Below, piece by piece: positions 11,500 to 23,545 of a stretch of DNA of 64,000 nt. Location of the stretch: positions 62,345,880 to 62,409,879 of the forward strand of contig CP141132.1 in NCBI GenBank assembly GCA_035236585.1, written 5' to 3'. The position numbers were made by a program, and so were the translations under genes. The stretch comes from Warburgia ugandensis. Lineage: Eukaryota > Streptophyta > Magnoliopsida > Canellales > Canellaceae. Position 1 is the first letter of the stretch. The number at the start of each line of letters is the position of its first letter. Under the pieces are notes generated by a model that had not been told where the DNA came from, searched no databases, and saw nothing but the letters and a program-made list of their open reading frames with translations.

Positions 11500-13822
11500 C
11501 ATAGAGCATGGCAGGCCTTATAACCATCCTATAGAATTTTTCTTTTAGTCTAAATAGAATCATACGATCACGCAAAACTCAAATGCGCATCTCCATTTGT
11601 TCCAACCGGCTTGGATTCTCTAGGTAACCTCCCTCTCAATCTTTTCACTTTCATGAGTCATTAATCCTAAGTACCAAAACTGGTCTTTTATGGGGACTTC
11701 TTGGTTATCAATTTTTACTAGTGCTCCTCTCCTTGCTACAATTGCATTCCATATACTATGTCTTAGTTCAGCTGATTTTAAATCCTTTATGTTCTAATGC
11801 CTCTCTCCATAATTCTAGGTTTGGATTTATGACCTTCCTTGTCTCGTCAATTAGAACTATATCATATACAAATAACATGCACCATGGAATCTCCTTCTGT
11901 AAATGTTTTGTTAACTCATCCATAACCAATGTGAAAAGGGACTGGCTCAATGCGGATCCTTGGTGCAATCCTACAGTGATAAGAAAATCACCATCTCTCT
12001 ATCAGTGGTCTTAACATTTGTTACCGCTCTCTCATACATATCTTTAATTATGTCTTTATACCCTTGCAAAACCCCTTTCTCACCCAACACCCTCCATATT
12101 AACTATCTAAGGACCATATAATAGGCTTTCTCTAAGTCAATAAAGACCATGTGGAGGTCCTTCCTCCTATCCTTATATTTCTCTATGAATTATCTTAGTA
12201 AGAAAATACCTCCCATGGTAGACCTCCGAAGCATGAAACTAAACTAGTTCTCTGATACACTTGTCTCATGCCATAGCCTCTTCTCAATCACTCTTTCAAA
12301 AATTTCATAGTGTGGCTCATAAGTTTGATCCCTTGATAATTAGTGCAGCCCTGTATGCCTCCTTTATTCTTATAAATTGGTACAATAGAGCTCTTCTTCT
12401 ATTCATCCTGCAATTTCTTTGATTTTATAATCTTGTTAAACAACTTTGTCTACCAAACAACTCCAGTATCTCCCATATGCTTCTAAACCTCTATCGGTAT
12501 ACCATCGATCCCTAGGGCCTTTCTTGATTTCATCTTTTTGAAGGCCCCTTTCACTTCAAGTATTCTAATCCTACGGTTATATATATAATATCCAATGTTA
12601 TTTAGGTTTACAATACTTTCATTAACTAACTTTCCCACCTTTTTTTTATCTTGTCATCTTTGAGTAGTACCCTTTGGTTATTACTTCTAATGCACTTAAC
12701 GTGGTCCAAGTCCTTACCCTTCTGGTCTCTTATTTTTGCAAATTTAAACACATCTTTCTCACCTTCTCTTGATCTTAGTCTATTATAAAGATCATCATAT
12801 GCCTTGAGTTTAGCCTCACTTACTATTCTCTTACCAACCTTTTTAGCATTCTCATACTATTCATAGTTTTCATTATTTCTAGTCTTCTGCCATGCTTTAA
12901 AACACACCATTTTTTTTTTAATAACTTTTTACATTGTTTCACTCCACCACTAAGTTTCCTTTACTAATTGCCTTTTACCTTTAGATACTCATAGGACATC
13001 TTTTGTCACTTTCTCCACCACTAAGTTTCCTTTATTAATTGCCTTTTACCTTTAGATACTCCTGGGACATCTTTTCTCACTTTCTTAATGACTCAGCTAT
13101 ATTAATCCATATGGCTATATTAATCCACATGGTGTTTACTTTTGTTTCATTTTTCCAATTTCCTTCTACCGTCAACTTATTTGTGAGTGATGTTATTTTC
13201 TCTCATTCTAAGTTCCACCACTTAGTTTTTGGATACCTATTGAGTTCATTTCCTTTCTTTCATCTTTAATATAAATATCCATAACCATTAACCCATGTTG
13301 TGGGGTTAAACTCTCACTAAGTATCACCTTACAATCCTTATACATTAATCTTTACATGTTCCTAAGTAAAAAAAAAAAAAAAAAGAAGTCTATTTGGCTT
13401 TTATGGATTTCACTTTTAAAAGTTATTAAGTGTTCGTCCCTCTTATTAAAAAATGTGTTTGCAAGGGTCAAGTTATATGCCAAAGCAAAATTGTGGATAG
13501 CCACGGCCATCTCATTTCTTTCTCTGATATCATATCCTCCATTTTCTTTTTCTATATGGTCATTTAAGTCTGCTTCTATAAATATCTGATCTATGTTGGG
13601 AATATGCTTCTCCAAATCTTTCCAGATTTGTGTTTTGATTATATCTTCTAACCCTACTTGCGGTGTGTATGCACTTATAACATTTATGATCTTCTCTCCT
13701 AGAATAAGTTTTATTATTATAATCATGTCACTGGTTCTTTTAATGTTTACAACTTTTTCCTTTAATTCTTTATCCACCATTTTCCCTATGATATTTTTGT
13801 TACTATCCTTTCCTACATACAA
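11500..13822 (-). pseudogene. LINE endonuclease-RT remnant (copy 2)
   Basis: Open stretches include 13822-13352 (endonuclease part; VISAYTPQVGLED, IEADLNDH, SQIDFF) and 11968-11768 (RT part; HQGSAL, LFTLVMDEL). The RT catalytic box reads FVYDIVL, so the first of the paired aspartates is lost and the enzyme would be dead even without the stops. A poly-A run at 13370-13384 interrupts the frame after the endonuclease. The segment at about 12945-13075 is duplicated. Confidence 0.85.
12945..13080 (+). repeat. ~72-bp tandem duplication inside LINE copy 2
   Basis: The block CCACCACTAAGTTTCCTTTA ... CCTTTTACCTTTAGATACTC occurs twice in direct succession, at about 12946 and 13017, with a few differences (ATAGGACATC versus CTGGGACATC). 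The other LINE copies have it once. Confidence 0.8.
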
Positions 13823-14116
13823 GAGCTTATACCTATCGATTCCTCTTGCCCATTTTCCAGTAGTAGTAGTAGTATGGGACTTTGTATCTTTTTGTTTTCT
13901 TCATATTTGAGGATGGATTGCCACTAGGCATGACTATGGTCAGAGGATAAATCAAATACATGTTGCTACTGAAAATGGATGACCTAAGCCAATATGGATG
14001 ACCTGAGCCAATTATATTTACAGCTTGGCTCTTCTGTAAATTTTGTACTATTTGTGCAATTGGATAGAATTTCAAGGCTTGTTTTAGAAAATGAAATACA
14101 TATATGATAAGATACT

Positions 14117-14883
14117 TGTTAAGTGTTCAATTTTGGTAAAAATATCCCTAATTTAGTATTTAATTAGAGCATTTAGACCATTAATTTTAAGATTTTACAT
14201 AAAATATTTCATTTTAGCTTTAATTGGCCATCCGACCATTGAATTGTAAAATTTAGTGGTTAGATGACTATTAAAGCTAATGAACGGTTTAGATTGCGCT
14301 AATTGGGTCATGTGCATTGCAAATTGGTCAACTCAGGCGTGGACGCTCCAAATCGAATCAAGGATATCAGATGAAGAGGATGAAGTTTCATGGAAATCAG
14401 ATGGAATTTGAAGAGTCCTAGGACAGGACAAAGTTTAAGACTTGCAGAGTTCTAGCAAGTCTAAACTTCTAGTGGACCCCACTCTCTCTTATCTCTCTCA
14501 TCTCTTATCTTATCTCTCATATCTCTCTTTAATCTCTCCATCTCTACACATCTCTCTATCCTTTTAAGTCCCCTTCCCCTCTCTCTTGAGAGGAAGGTTT
14601 TTTCCCCTCTTAGGAGGGTGGGGTTGACTGACTTTTTCCCTCTCCTCTCTTTCCCTCACTCCCTCTTTTCTTCCTTCTTCTTTCCTCTCCTCACCTCTAT
14701 CTCACGTTCCCTCTCTCTTCTCTCCCACCATCTCTCCTCTCCCAAGTCCTCCTCATCTCTCACGATCCCTCCCTCCTTTCTCCACTCCCATTTTCTCTCC
14801 TGGTTACCTCCCCACCTCTGCCTCCAATCAAACCCAATGCCAGGCCGACCATAGGTGAGTGACACACCTAGAAGGCCTGGCAT

Positions 14884-14943
<60 letters not shown>

Positions 14944-16042
14944 GAATGGCTGGATCAGTCCTTTCTCCATTTCCCACCCTCTTCTTGTCATTCTCTCTCT
15001 ACAGCATCTCTTCTTCGTGGTAGGTAGACCAGACCACTCTCATCTTTCTCCAATCTGTTCTCTATTCTCTTCAAAGCCCAGACGGACCAGACAGCCCAGA
15101 TTTTCCCCCGTCGTGGTCTCACCATCACTGCCTACAGGTCTTCACCGAAGTAGTCAAACCTTGCCCAGCTCTCTTACGTGTTTCCAGCGATTAAACCCTA
15201 GACATCCAGCACTGGCTGGCATCTCCATCTTCTTCGGCAGTTGGAAAAATCGCACAACCTAGTTCGGCGTGTTTCTCTGTTTCCGGCTAATTTCTCCCCT
15301 CTTCTTCCCTGCCTTCGAACAGCCCAAGGAGAGAAAACCCAGATTGGGTTTTCTCCCATCTCTTCCTCTTTTCTCCTCTTCTTCCCCCTCCTTCTCCGGC
15401 GGTCTTTCTCTGCATCACCGCACGTCCCGGGTAAGGAAACCCAAGTCGGGTTTCCACTCCCGCGATCCTCTTTCTCTCCTTCCATTCTCTCCTTCTTCTT
15501 CCCTTCTCCCTCCTTCCTCTTCTCTCCTCTTCCTTCTCAAATCCCACGTTTTCCTGGTTTTTCATTTAAAACCAGAACCCTGGGAATATTACAAATCTGC
15601 CCTTGGCAGATCTCAAGAATGCCAAACTGAGTCCCTGTTTTAATACCAACTCTGTCCTTTTTCAGAAATACTGTCTGTGTCCCCAATTTAATTCTAACTG
15701 AGTCCCTGATTTAATTCCAACTGTGTCCATGTGCTATTCTGGTTTTACCTTATCTTCATTCTGACAATCCAGGGACAGTGCAATTCAAGGACAGTGTAAT
15801 CCAATGACAAGCTTATCTAGGGCGCCTTTTAGTTTTATTTTCTGTTGTCTTTTGAATAAATAATTGTGCAAACTGCAAAAATTGAATAAAGTTGGATTTT
15901 AGTTTATTGTTAGTTTATATTCTTTTATTAATTGAATTTTATTGAAAACTCCATCATTTTAAATCAAGTCCTCGTGGGATCGACCCGTACTTGCATAAGC
16001 TACACTATAATAGACCGTGCACTTGCGGTTAAACAATCAACA
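14117..16042 (+). repeat. Left LTR of the gag-only element
   Basis: Begins TGTTAAGTGTTC and ends CAATCAACA six bases before the primer-binding site. It contains the CT-rich tract from 14460 to 15560 and the (CT)n run at 14888-14941. The open frames inside it (for example 14855-15262 and 15269-15643) are low-complexity by-products, not genes. No target duplication can be checked because the right end of the element is missing. Confidence 0.85.
14888..14941 (+). repeat. (CT)n microsatellite within the LTR
   Basis: About 27 CT units inside the left LTR. The corresponding part of the right LTR is deleted, so it cannot be told whether the tract was there at insertion. Confidence 0.95.
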
Positions 16043-16048
16043 AGCTTT

Positions 16049-16066
16049 TGGCACCATTGCCGAGGA
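16049..16066 (+). promoter_or_regulatory. tRNA-Asp-type primer-binding site (decayed)
   Basis: TGGCACCATTGCCGAGGA lies just inside the left LTR. It matches the site used by many plant gypsy elements, complementary to the tRNA-Asp 3' end, except at three positions. All three are G-to-A changes at former CG dinucleotides. Confidence 0.75.
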
Positions 16067-17239
16067 CTTGCAATGGAGTTTTTATAAAATTTAATTAAAA
16101 ATCCAAAAAAATCCAAAATCCAAAAAAATCAAAAAAATCCAGAAAAATAAAAAAAATTAGGAATTGCATTTTAGGCATTCTTAGGTGCATCTTTAGGCAT
16201 TTTTAGTGCATAACCACTTTATTTCCTGAATTTGGTACTGATCATTATTTTTCTTTTTCAGGAAATTGCAAGTGGAGCTTCATCAATTAGATAGAGTTTT
16301 CTTACTTTCCTAAATTAGGAATTTTATTTTTGAGTGAATCTTGTAGTGAGGCCCCTTTGTAATTTGCATTTTTAATTTTTAAAGGGTTGTAATAATACAA
16401 GGCAAGTGTGGGACAAGGTGGCCCACACTTGATCTTTATCAGAAATCTCAATGTAAGTCTTCTCACTCATTTATTTTCTAGATTAGGGTTTGCATTTAGA
16501 ATAATTTTCATTGTTTAGTAGTTAAATTGCATATAGAAAGCATCTGTTATAATTGTTGCATCTCTAGGATTTTGCATTAGTTTATTGCTTTCAATTGCAT
16601 TTTAGGACACGTCTAACGCTTTAAGGTGAATTATATGTTGATCGAATTTCCATGGTGTGTGAAAATTAATTAGTAAGGGCACCCTACCCCACAAGATTAA
16701 GGGTGGATTTCATCACCACTCCTTGGCCCACCTAGGATAATCACCACAAGCATGCACCTCTCCGTTCACATTAATTTAAAATCAATCAGAAGAGACCTAT
16801 AAGGCCATCACATGCTCGTAGGACCCTCTTAATAGGACACGAATTACTGTCACTCCAGTTGCTTTTGATCACTGTGGTTATTGGGGGCTGTCTAATAGAG
16901 CCTCGCTCTTCCCCCACCTCTTGTCGACATTTGTTGAGGTCTAAACGCCTTCTTACACGAGGGTTGTATTAACCACTTTGGTTAGAACCTAATTGGTGAG
17001 CAGTAGTCAACTCCTAAAGAGAGGAGGAGCGTTAGATTAGGCTAATTAAAAGCATTGTCCCCATAGAAAATCAAATTATTTATGCTTGCTAGCCTTAGGG
17101 GATTGCTTGATTGTCCTTGATTGTGCATCATTCTAGGCATTTAGGTTGCATCATTTAGGATAGTCTTTAAAACAAAAACAAGCAAGCAAACAAACAAAAA
17201 AACAAAAGAAAAAGAAATGAAAAGAGAAGACATGATCAG

Positions 17240-18463
17240 TTGCACCTAATGAATAATTTAAACACTAATCAAAAGGGTAATTTACACCCTAGCATTAATA
17301 GAGAAGATATTTCCCCATGGAGAAACAATCCACTCTTTAATGATGATGAATCACCTTTCATCTTTGATAATGATGTTTCCTCATGGACGAACAATCCTCT
17401 CTATGCTGATGATCCTCCACCTCTATTTCATGATGATATGCGTCAATGGAGGATTCATTCTCAACCACATAGAAATAGGAGAAAGGACCAACATAAAACA
17501 CATGAGAATAACCAAAATTCTTGTGGGAAGACACTAAGAGATTATTTGCAGCCAAATTATACTAGCACACTTTCATGTATATTTTTACCTCCAAATGCTG
17601 GTATGATTGACTTAAAGGTGGGAGTAATTCATTTACTTCCCAAATTCTATGGGTTGGATAGTGAGAGTCCTTACATGCATTTGAAAGAATTCGATGAAGT
17701 GTGCACGACTCAACATACACAAAACATCGAATTAGATATGGTAAGACTCAAACTATTTTCTTTTTCCTTGAAAGAAAAAGCTAAGATGTGGTTTCATTCA
17801 CTGCCATCAGGTTCCATACAATCATGGGAAGAAATGACTAGGAAGTTCTTGAATAAGTTCTTTCCTAGACATAAGACAATCGCTCTTCATCAAAATATAG
17901 CGAATTTTACCCAGACGAATAATGAAACTTTCTATCAATGCTGGGAAAGATTTAAGGAATTATTGTTGACTTGTCCACATCATGGATACAAACTTTGGCA
18001 TATCATTAGCTTCTTTTATGAAGGACTTAAATCTAATATACGTCAATTTGTTGAAATGATGTGCAATGGTAATTTCTTAAACAAACAACCTGAAGAGGCG
18101 CAAGAGTATTTGGAATAGTTGGCAGAGAGTGCACAAACTTGGGCTAATTCAGAAAAAGTAGGTTTCTCAAACAAGCCTAAGCCCACCACCACACCCTCTA
18201 AGGGAGAAATATATGCTATGATTGAAAAAGATGATATAAAAATAGCATCCCTAGATAGAACAGTTGAGGCCATGGAAATGGAAAAATGTCCCTCTAAGAA
18301 AGTTGAACAGGTGTGTAATATTTGTGAAAGTAATACACACCCTACTCAGGAATGTTCCATTGATGATGAATCAACACATTCTTATGAGCAACATTTTTCC
18401 CCTTTCGAGACATATAGTTCCAACTTGAGTAATCATTCTACTGTCACAAATGAATACGATTAG
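17240..18463 (+). pseudogene. Retrotransposon Gag, first part, with one nonsense codon
   Basis: The frame carries a classic plant retrotransposon Gag domain: the region around residues 130-280 includes MWFHSLPSGSIQSWEEM, FLNKFFP and FYQCWERFKELL motifs, which form the capsid-like fold. The frame is interrupted by TAG at 18116-18118 and continues in the same frame to 18463. A zinc knuckle C-x2-C-x4-H-x4-C (CNICESNTHPTQEC) is encoded at 18314-18355. This Gag would package element RNA into virus-like particles in the cytoplasm. With the stop codon the particle protein would end before the knuckle. Confidence 0.88.
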
Positions 18464-19028
18464 CTTGAGAAAGGCCCAACACCAACCTTATTACCAAAAA
18501 CAAGGAACACTTGTTCCTAGACCTTACCTTCCTCCACATAAGAGGAAATTGGAGGATAATTTTCATCAAGTCATGCAATACCAGGAGAAGAAAATTGCTC
18601 AAATTAAAGCCCAATTAAAAGAGAATACAAATTCCATGACTGAATTGAAGGACATGATGTCTAAAATGCTACAAACCATTGATAAAGAGGAATGTCCTAT
18701 TCCACCAAATGGATATCTTGATGATATGGATGTAGGAGATGAGATTAATTCTTCATTTACAGACATGGAACAAACAAATGCAGCTACCATTATTCATAAT
18801 GGTAACATAATTGAGCAATTTGGTCCTAAAAAGGCTGAAATAGTATCTAAACTGGTGAGAAAAAGAGATGAATTTATTAATAAGGAAAATGTCACGCCCA
18901 ATGAGCAATATGACATCCTTGCTCCATTTCCAAAAAGGCTGCATCGAACTCATACAATTGTCTCTAATTATGTGAAGCAGCTTGAAGAGAAATTTATCTT
19001 GCCTTGTGATAAAATGAAAATTTTTTAA
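18450..19028 (+). pseudogene. Gag C-terminal segment in a shifted frame
   Basis: Open for 192 codons in the +1 frame relative to the first part, overlapping it by 14 bases, so one frameshift near 18450 separates them. It encodes PRPYLPPHKRK and a likely coiled coil (QEKKIAQIKAQLKENTNSM) near residues 35-70. A FPKRL motif near 18930-18945 resembles the PFPQRL-type linker that precedes protease in related plant gypsy polyproteins. Nothing after it resembles protease or RT. The frame ends at 19028. Confidence 0.7.
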
Positions 19029-19029
19029 T

Positions 19030-20831
19030 TGCAAGATAAATTTATTCATCATTCCTTTTCAGAGGCCCATCCAGCTTATTTCGTATGGGACCGAGGGAAG
19101 TTTCGAACTCAGTAATGTTTTTCCTGTGAAAATTTTCATTTGAAAATAAAGAATGTAGTGCAGTTTTTACTTTCTTATTTTTCTTTTTCCAGTTTTTTCT
19201 ATATCTCTCAATTTTTTTGTGTTTCTCAATGCATTATCATCATCATCATACTTTTTAAAAATTGAGGACAATGTTTCTCTCAGGTTGGGGGTGTAGAATT
19301 CTAGCAAATTCTATTTTTTTAGTTTTTAGGTGTTTTCCTTGGTTTTTCAAAAAAGAAAATGAAAATTTTTAGGTCATTTCCTCTACTGTGATGAGAATTG
19401 GATTTTTTGAAGTATAATCTGGATAACTTTAGCTTATTAAAGGAATTTAATATGATTAATTCATCATTTTACTCATTTTCTAAAGTATTCCATGAAAGCA
19501 AAGTCTTAGATCACATATGTACACACAGTTGCATATAGATAGTCTAAACTGATAAGTGGCCATAACTTAGAAATTCTGAAGAAATTCAATGGAGACCTAT
19601 AACCTAAGTGAGTTTTAGAGCTATTCATCCTTTGTGAGAGGTTATAAATATTCCTAATTTTCTTCAGCGTGCTTAAAGAAAATTGATCCCAAACTCTTAA
19701 ATTTAGCTAATTACCTGAATAATTAGAATACTACTTTTAAAATTCTAGAAGTTCATTGAATTTGATAGATTATAGGAAACCTAGAAAATGATTTAGGCCA
19801 TCTTTGTTAAAACCTAGAGACATAAAGCCTACCCATAAAGTATTTTTACCACTAGTCAACCAAGTTGAGCCTTGAATATAAGCCTTTTCTTTTGTTACCA
19901 AAATTACCCTTTTACCCATATTAACCCAATATAAATTATTCATTACCCATTTTTCTTTGAAAAATAAGTTAGAAAAGAATGAAAGAATATCTTTTAGTTG
20001 CAAATGAAAGTAGAAAAGTGGATATGAAGAAAAGAAATATTCTTCAAAAAGAGTCAAAAGTACTGAAATATAAAGAAAAAAGTTGAAAAAAAAAAAAAAG
20101 GGTTTGAAGAATGTAAAGAAATAGAAAAAGAAATATTCACTTCAGCAAAGAAAAGAAGAATTGTCAACTTTAGTAGAAGACCTCTACTTATTTTTTGAAG
20201 AAACTTTGAATACCCTTATACCCTTTATTTGGTACCCTGTCCTAAGCCTATGTTTCGTCCCAGTTAAAGACCTATTAATTCTAGGAGGAATATAGTCTTG
20301 ATAAGAAAATGAATGGATAGAATTTAAAAGAGTGGTATTTCTAAACATTCAAAGGTAATGGCATCTATTCCAAAGGGATCAAAATAATTCTTTAGTAACT
20401 CCCGTTCTTCATGAGCATATGTGAGATATATTTGCTTTTATTGACTCTTCTCACATAATTAAAAGAGAGATATGATTTGAACCCTCTATCTGAGCGATTT
20501 TATTTTTGAGTGTATGTCATTAGTGAGGATTGAGGTCAAAACATATTTCAGATGGAGTTCAAAAGTTAGAAGTCTACAAAGAGATAAAGATTATTCTATG
20601 TGTAGACTGTATACGCACACACTCACTTTGAGATCTGAGCTTAATTGGAATATTTTTAGCATGTGGGTAGGGTTTTGAATTCTTCAATCATCTCTATTAG
20701 TTTGCTAAAGTGGAAGGATTTATTTAAAATAATTCTCTGAGAAAAAAAGTGGAGATGACCTGAAAAAAAAAAAATTGAGTTGATTTCTTTGCATCTTTTG
20801 TTAGGGACTAGCAAAATGCTGGTTGGGGGTG
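19030..20831 (+). other. Non-coding 3' internal region of the gag-only element
   Basis: No pol domain is readable in any frame. A purine-rich CAGGTTGGGGGTGTAG near 19282-19297 looks like an extra polypurine tract. The one next to the right LTR (20821-20831, GGTTGGGGGTG) is the likely plus-strand primer. The rest is AT-rich. Confidence 0.65.
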
Positions 20832-21170
20832 TGTTAAGTGTTCAATTTTGGTAAAAATACCCCTAATTTAGTATTTAATTAGAACATCTAGACCATTAAT
20901 TTTAAGATTTTAAATAAAATATTTCATTTTAGCTTTAATTGGCCATCCAACCGTTGAATTGTAAAATTTAGTGGTTAGATGACTATTAAAGCTAATGAAC
21001 GGTTTAGATTGCTCTAATTGGGTCATGTGCATTGCAAATCAGTCAACTCAGGCGTGGACGCTCCAGATCGAATCAAGGATATCAGATGAAGAGGATGAAG
21101 TTTCATGGAAATCAGATGGAATTTGAAGAGTCCTAGGACAGGACAAAGTTTAAGACTTGCAGAGTTCTAG
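20832..21170 (+). repeat. Right LTR of the gag-only element, truncated
   Basis: Matches 14117-14455 from TGTTAAG to AGAGTTCTAG, then similarity stops abruptly at 21170. About 1.6 kb of LTR is therefore missing. The sequence after the break is unrelated and includes a short repeat of GGGAAAAAATCAA and GGGAAAAAATGT. Confidence 0.85.
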
Positions 21171-21439
21171 GGAAAAAATCAAGGGAAAAAATGTGGGAAA
21201 TGAAAATGTGTAAGGGAGGATTGTGGAGCTTTTTAGTATATGTGTTGGAAGTTTTAGAAAGTTTGAAAGAAAGGTGAGTCATTAGATAGAAATGGATGGT
21301 GAAGATCTTTCTTCCTTAGGGTTGTACCTTAAATTCTCATGGAGTGGGTGATGGATGGGGTTTGTAGCTTTTCTCTACAACATTCTTATAGCATTAGATC
21401 CTCTTTGCCCTAGATTGAGTGGATGAGATTCTGTTGATG

Positions 21440-21610
21440 TTTTCTTATCCAAAAAGATCTTTTGAAACTCATTTTCCCTCTACCGTTGGATTCAAATGCC
21501 TTAGAGCTAATGGCATAGATTCTTTTGAGATTTCTTATCCACTCTAGATTTCCCCTTTTTTTTCTCTTAGCCCACCATTATTTTCTTTATCCAATGGCAC
21601 TCAAGGTAAG
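21440..21610 (+). repeat. Dispersed repeat, inverted relative of 5350-5530
   Basis: See the partner entry. The segment lies between the truncated LTR and the third LINE. It contains no recognised coding sequence, though a 74-codon frame (21525-21749) passes through it. Confidence 0.5.
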
Positions 21611-21871
21611 TTTGATGTCTCCTCCATCGAAGCATAATGTTTTTCTCCTATTTTGTAGGTGGGCAACCCACCAAAAAAATCACAACCAATGCGGCTTGGT
21701 TCTGGTACTCATTATAGTTTATCTTCTCATTGGTCCATCCTTATTTTGATTAAATTCTCATTGGTTGCTTAGGATATGCACAAACAAGGATGGAACTTTG
21801 CCTTAAATGCCTGAAAAATAGGGGTGACTATCAACCGTAAATTTCTTGTAAATTGTCTCTCTCCTTTGAGC

Positions 21872-23085
21872 CTTTCCTAATTTCATCTTTTTTAAGGACT
21901 CTTTCACTTGAGATATTCTAATCCTACAGTTGTATCTATAATGTCCAACATTATTTAGGCTTACGGTACTTTCAATCCCTATATTTTTAGCGTAATTGTC
22001 TTTTAGCAATTTTTTAAAGTAACTATCCCACCTTTGTTTGATCTTATCATCTTTAACTAATATCCTTAGATCATCACTTCTAACATACTTAACATGGTCA
22101 AAGTCCTTACTCTTTTGCCCTCTTACTTTTGTGAGTTTAAACACATCTTTCTTGCCTTCTCTTGATCCTAATCTATTATAGAGATCGTAATATGCCTTCA
22201 GTTTAGCCTCACTTACTACTATCTTAGTAACCTTTTTAACATTCTTATATTGTTTAAAGTTTTCATTATTTTTAACCATATGTCATGCTTTAGAACACAT
22301 CCCTCTTTCCTTAATAAATTGGTGTACTTTTTCACTCCACCACCAAGTTTCATTTTTCCTTTAGATACTCTTGGGACATCTTTTGCCACTTTATTAATGG
22401 ACTCGAACATATTAGTCCACATGGTGTTACTTCTATTTCATTGTTTTAGTTTCCTTCTATAATCAACTTGTTTGTAGATGATGTTATCCTCTCTCCCTTT
22501 AAATTCTCTCACTTAGTTTTGGACACCCATTAATTTCATTCCTATCTTCCATATTATAATGTAGATATCCATAATAATTAACATGCGGTGTGAGGTTAGA
22601 ATCTCACTAGGTATTACCTTAAAGTCCTTTCACATTTTCTTTCAATATTTCTAAGTATAAAAAAGTCTATTTGGCTTTTATATGGTCTACTTTTAAAGGC
22701 TAGTAAGTGTTCATCCCTCTTCTTAAATTATATGTTTATTATAGCTAAGTTATATTCTAAAGCAAAATCGAGTAGCTTCTCCCATCTCATTTCTTTCTCT
22801 AGTACAATACTCTCCATGTACCTTATCATATCTTTCCCTTTCTTTTCCTACATGACTATTAAAGTCTACTCCTATAAACATCTCCTCTGTGTTGGGAATT
22901 TCTTGCATGATTCCCACCATATCCTCCAACAATTGTCTCCTGATTCTACCGTCTAACCCTACTTCTAGTGCATATGCACTTATAATATTTATTATCTTCT
23001 CTCCTATAATAAGTTTTATTAGTATAATTCTATCAATGTTTATTTTAATATCTATAACTTTATCCTTTAATTCTTTATCTACCAT
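21872..23085 (-). pseudogene. LINE endonuclease and RT N-terminal remnant (copy 3)
   Basis: Open stretches at 23085-22750 (endonuclease; NIISAYALEVGLDG, GVDFNSHVGKE, RERNEMGE) and 22279-21803 (connecting region; VVSEAKLKAYYDLYNRLGSREG, KKLLKDN). Stops and frame changes separate them. The catalytic RT motifs are absent. Confidence 0.85.
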
Positions 23086-23545
23086 TATCCCTACGCCATT
23101 TCTATTGTTGTCCTTTCCACTTGGTTTCTTGGGTGCAAGTGATGTTGACTCCCCTACATTTCATTGTAACTATTAACTCCAAACTCTAACATGTCAATGT
23201 GCATTTATTTCATGTGGTATTACAAATCTTGTTCTCCTCGACTAGCTTATTTACCCATGGGTTTTGATGCAATGCATCGCTTCAGAGGAAACGCTCTAAT
23301 AGCCTTTGCCTATTCTCTACGGTACCCAGAATGTGCAACAGTGCATCACTTCTAGGAGAACACCTTTATAGTCCTTATCCATTTTGTACTGCATCTGAGA
23401 TCCAATGCAACGTGTCACTTATGGGGAATGCCCTAGCCTGAGGGAATGTCAAAAATCAATTCATGCATAGTGTTTACTTGTTAGCTGGCACCTAACATAA
23501 AACCCTTCTCCTTTATCAGGGCTTGGCATTGGCATTAGCGGAGAG
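21872..23545 (-). mobile_element. RTE-like LINE copy 3, lacking its 3' half
   Basis: The minus strand reads from the family 5' leader (near 23545, CCGCTAATGCCAATGCCAAG) through the three-unit 5' array and the endonuclease into the start of RT. It breaks off at about 21872, at a point matching the GPDG motif of copy 1. LINEs usually lose their 5' end, so loss of the 3' end implies a later deletion. Confidence 0.85.

Larger units (their letters stand above)
11107..13850 (-). mobile_element. RTE-like LINE copy 2, 5'-truncated
   Basis: Same family as copy 1 in the opposite orientation. The 3' end is at 11107 with a very short (CAT)n run, and the sequence reads back through the C-terminal domain, RT and connecting region into the endonuclease. 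It stops at about 13850, at a point matching about 1280 in copy 1, so the 5' leader and endonuclease start are missing. No convincing target duplication was found. Confidence 0.85.
14117..21170 (+). mobile_element. Gag-only LTR retrotransposon (non-autonomous, gypsy-like)
   Basis: The left LTR is 14117-16042 (starts TGTTAAG, ends AACA). It is followed by a primer-binding site at 16049, a non-coding leader, a gag frame (17240-19028), a non-coding 3' region, a polypurine-like GGTTGGGGGTG just before 20832, and the first 339 bp of the right LTR (20832-21170), where it is cut off. No protease, reverse transcriptase, RNase H or integrase can be read anywhere between the LTRs. The internal region is only 4.8 kb. 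The layout matches plant gag-only elements (TR-GAG type) that rely on enzymes from a relative. Aligned by eye over the shared part, the LTRs differ at about ten positions, so the insertion is fairly young. Confidence 0.85.

Noticed and set aside
14618-15643. Several overlapping open frames of 78-135 codons on both strands.
   Set aside because: They lie inside an LTR in CT-rich DNA, read as low-complexity Ser/Leu/Pro or Arg/Glu, and lack domains.
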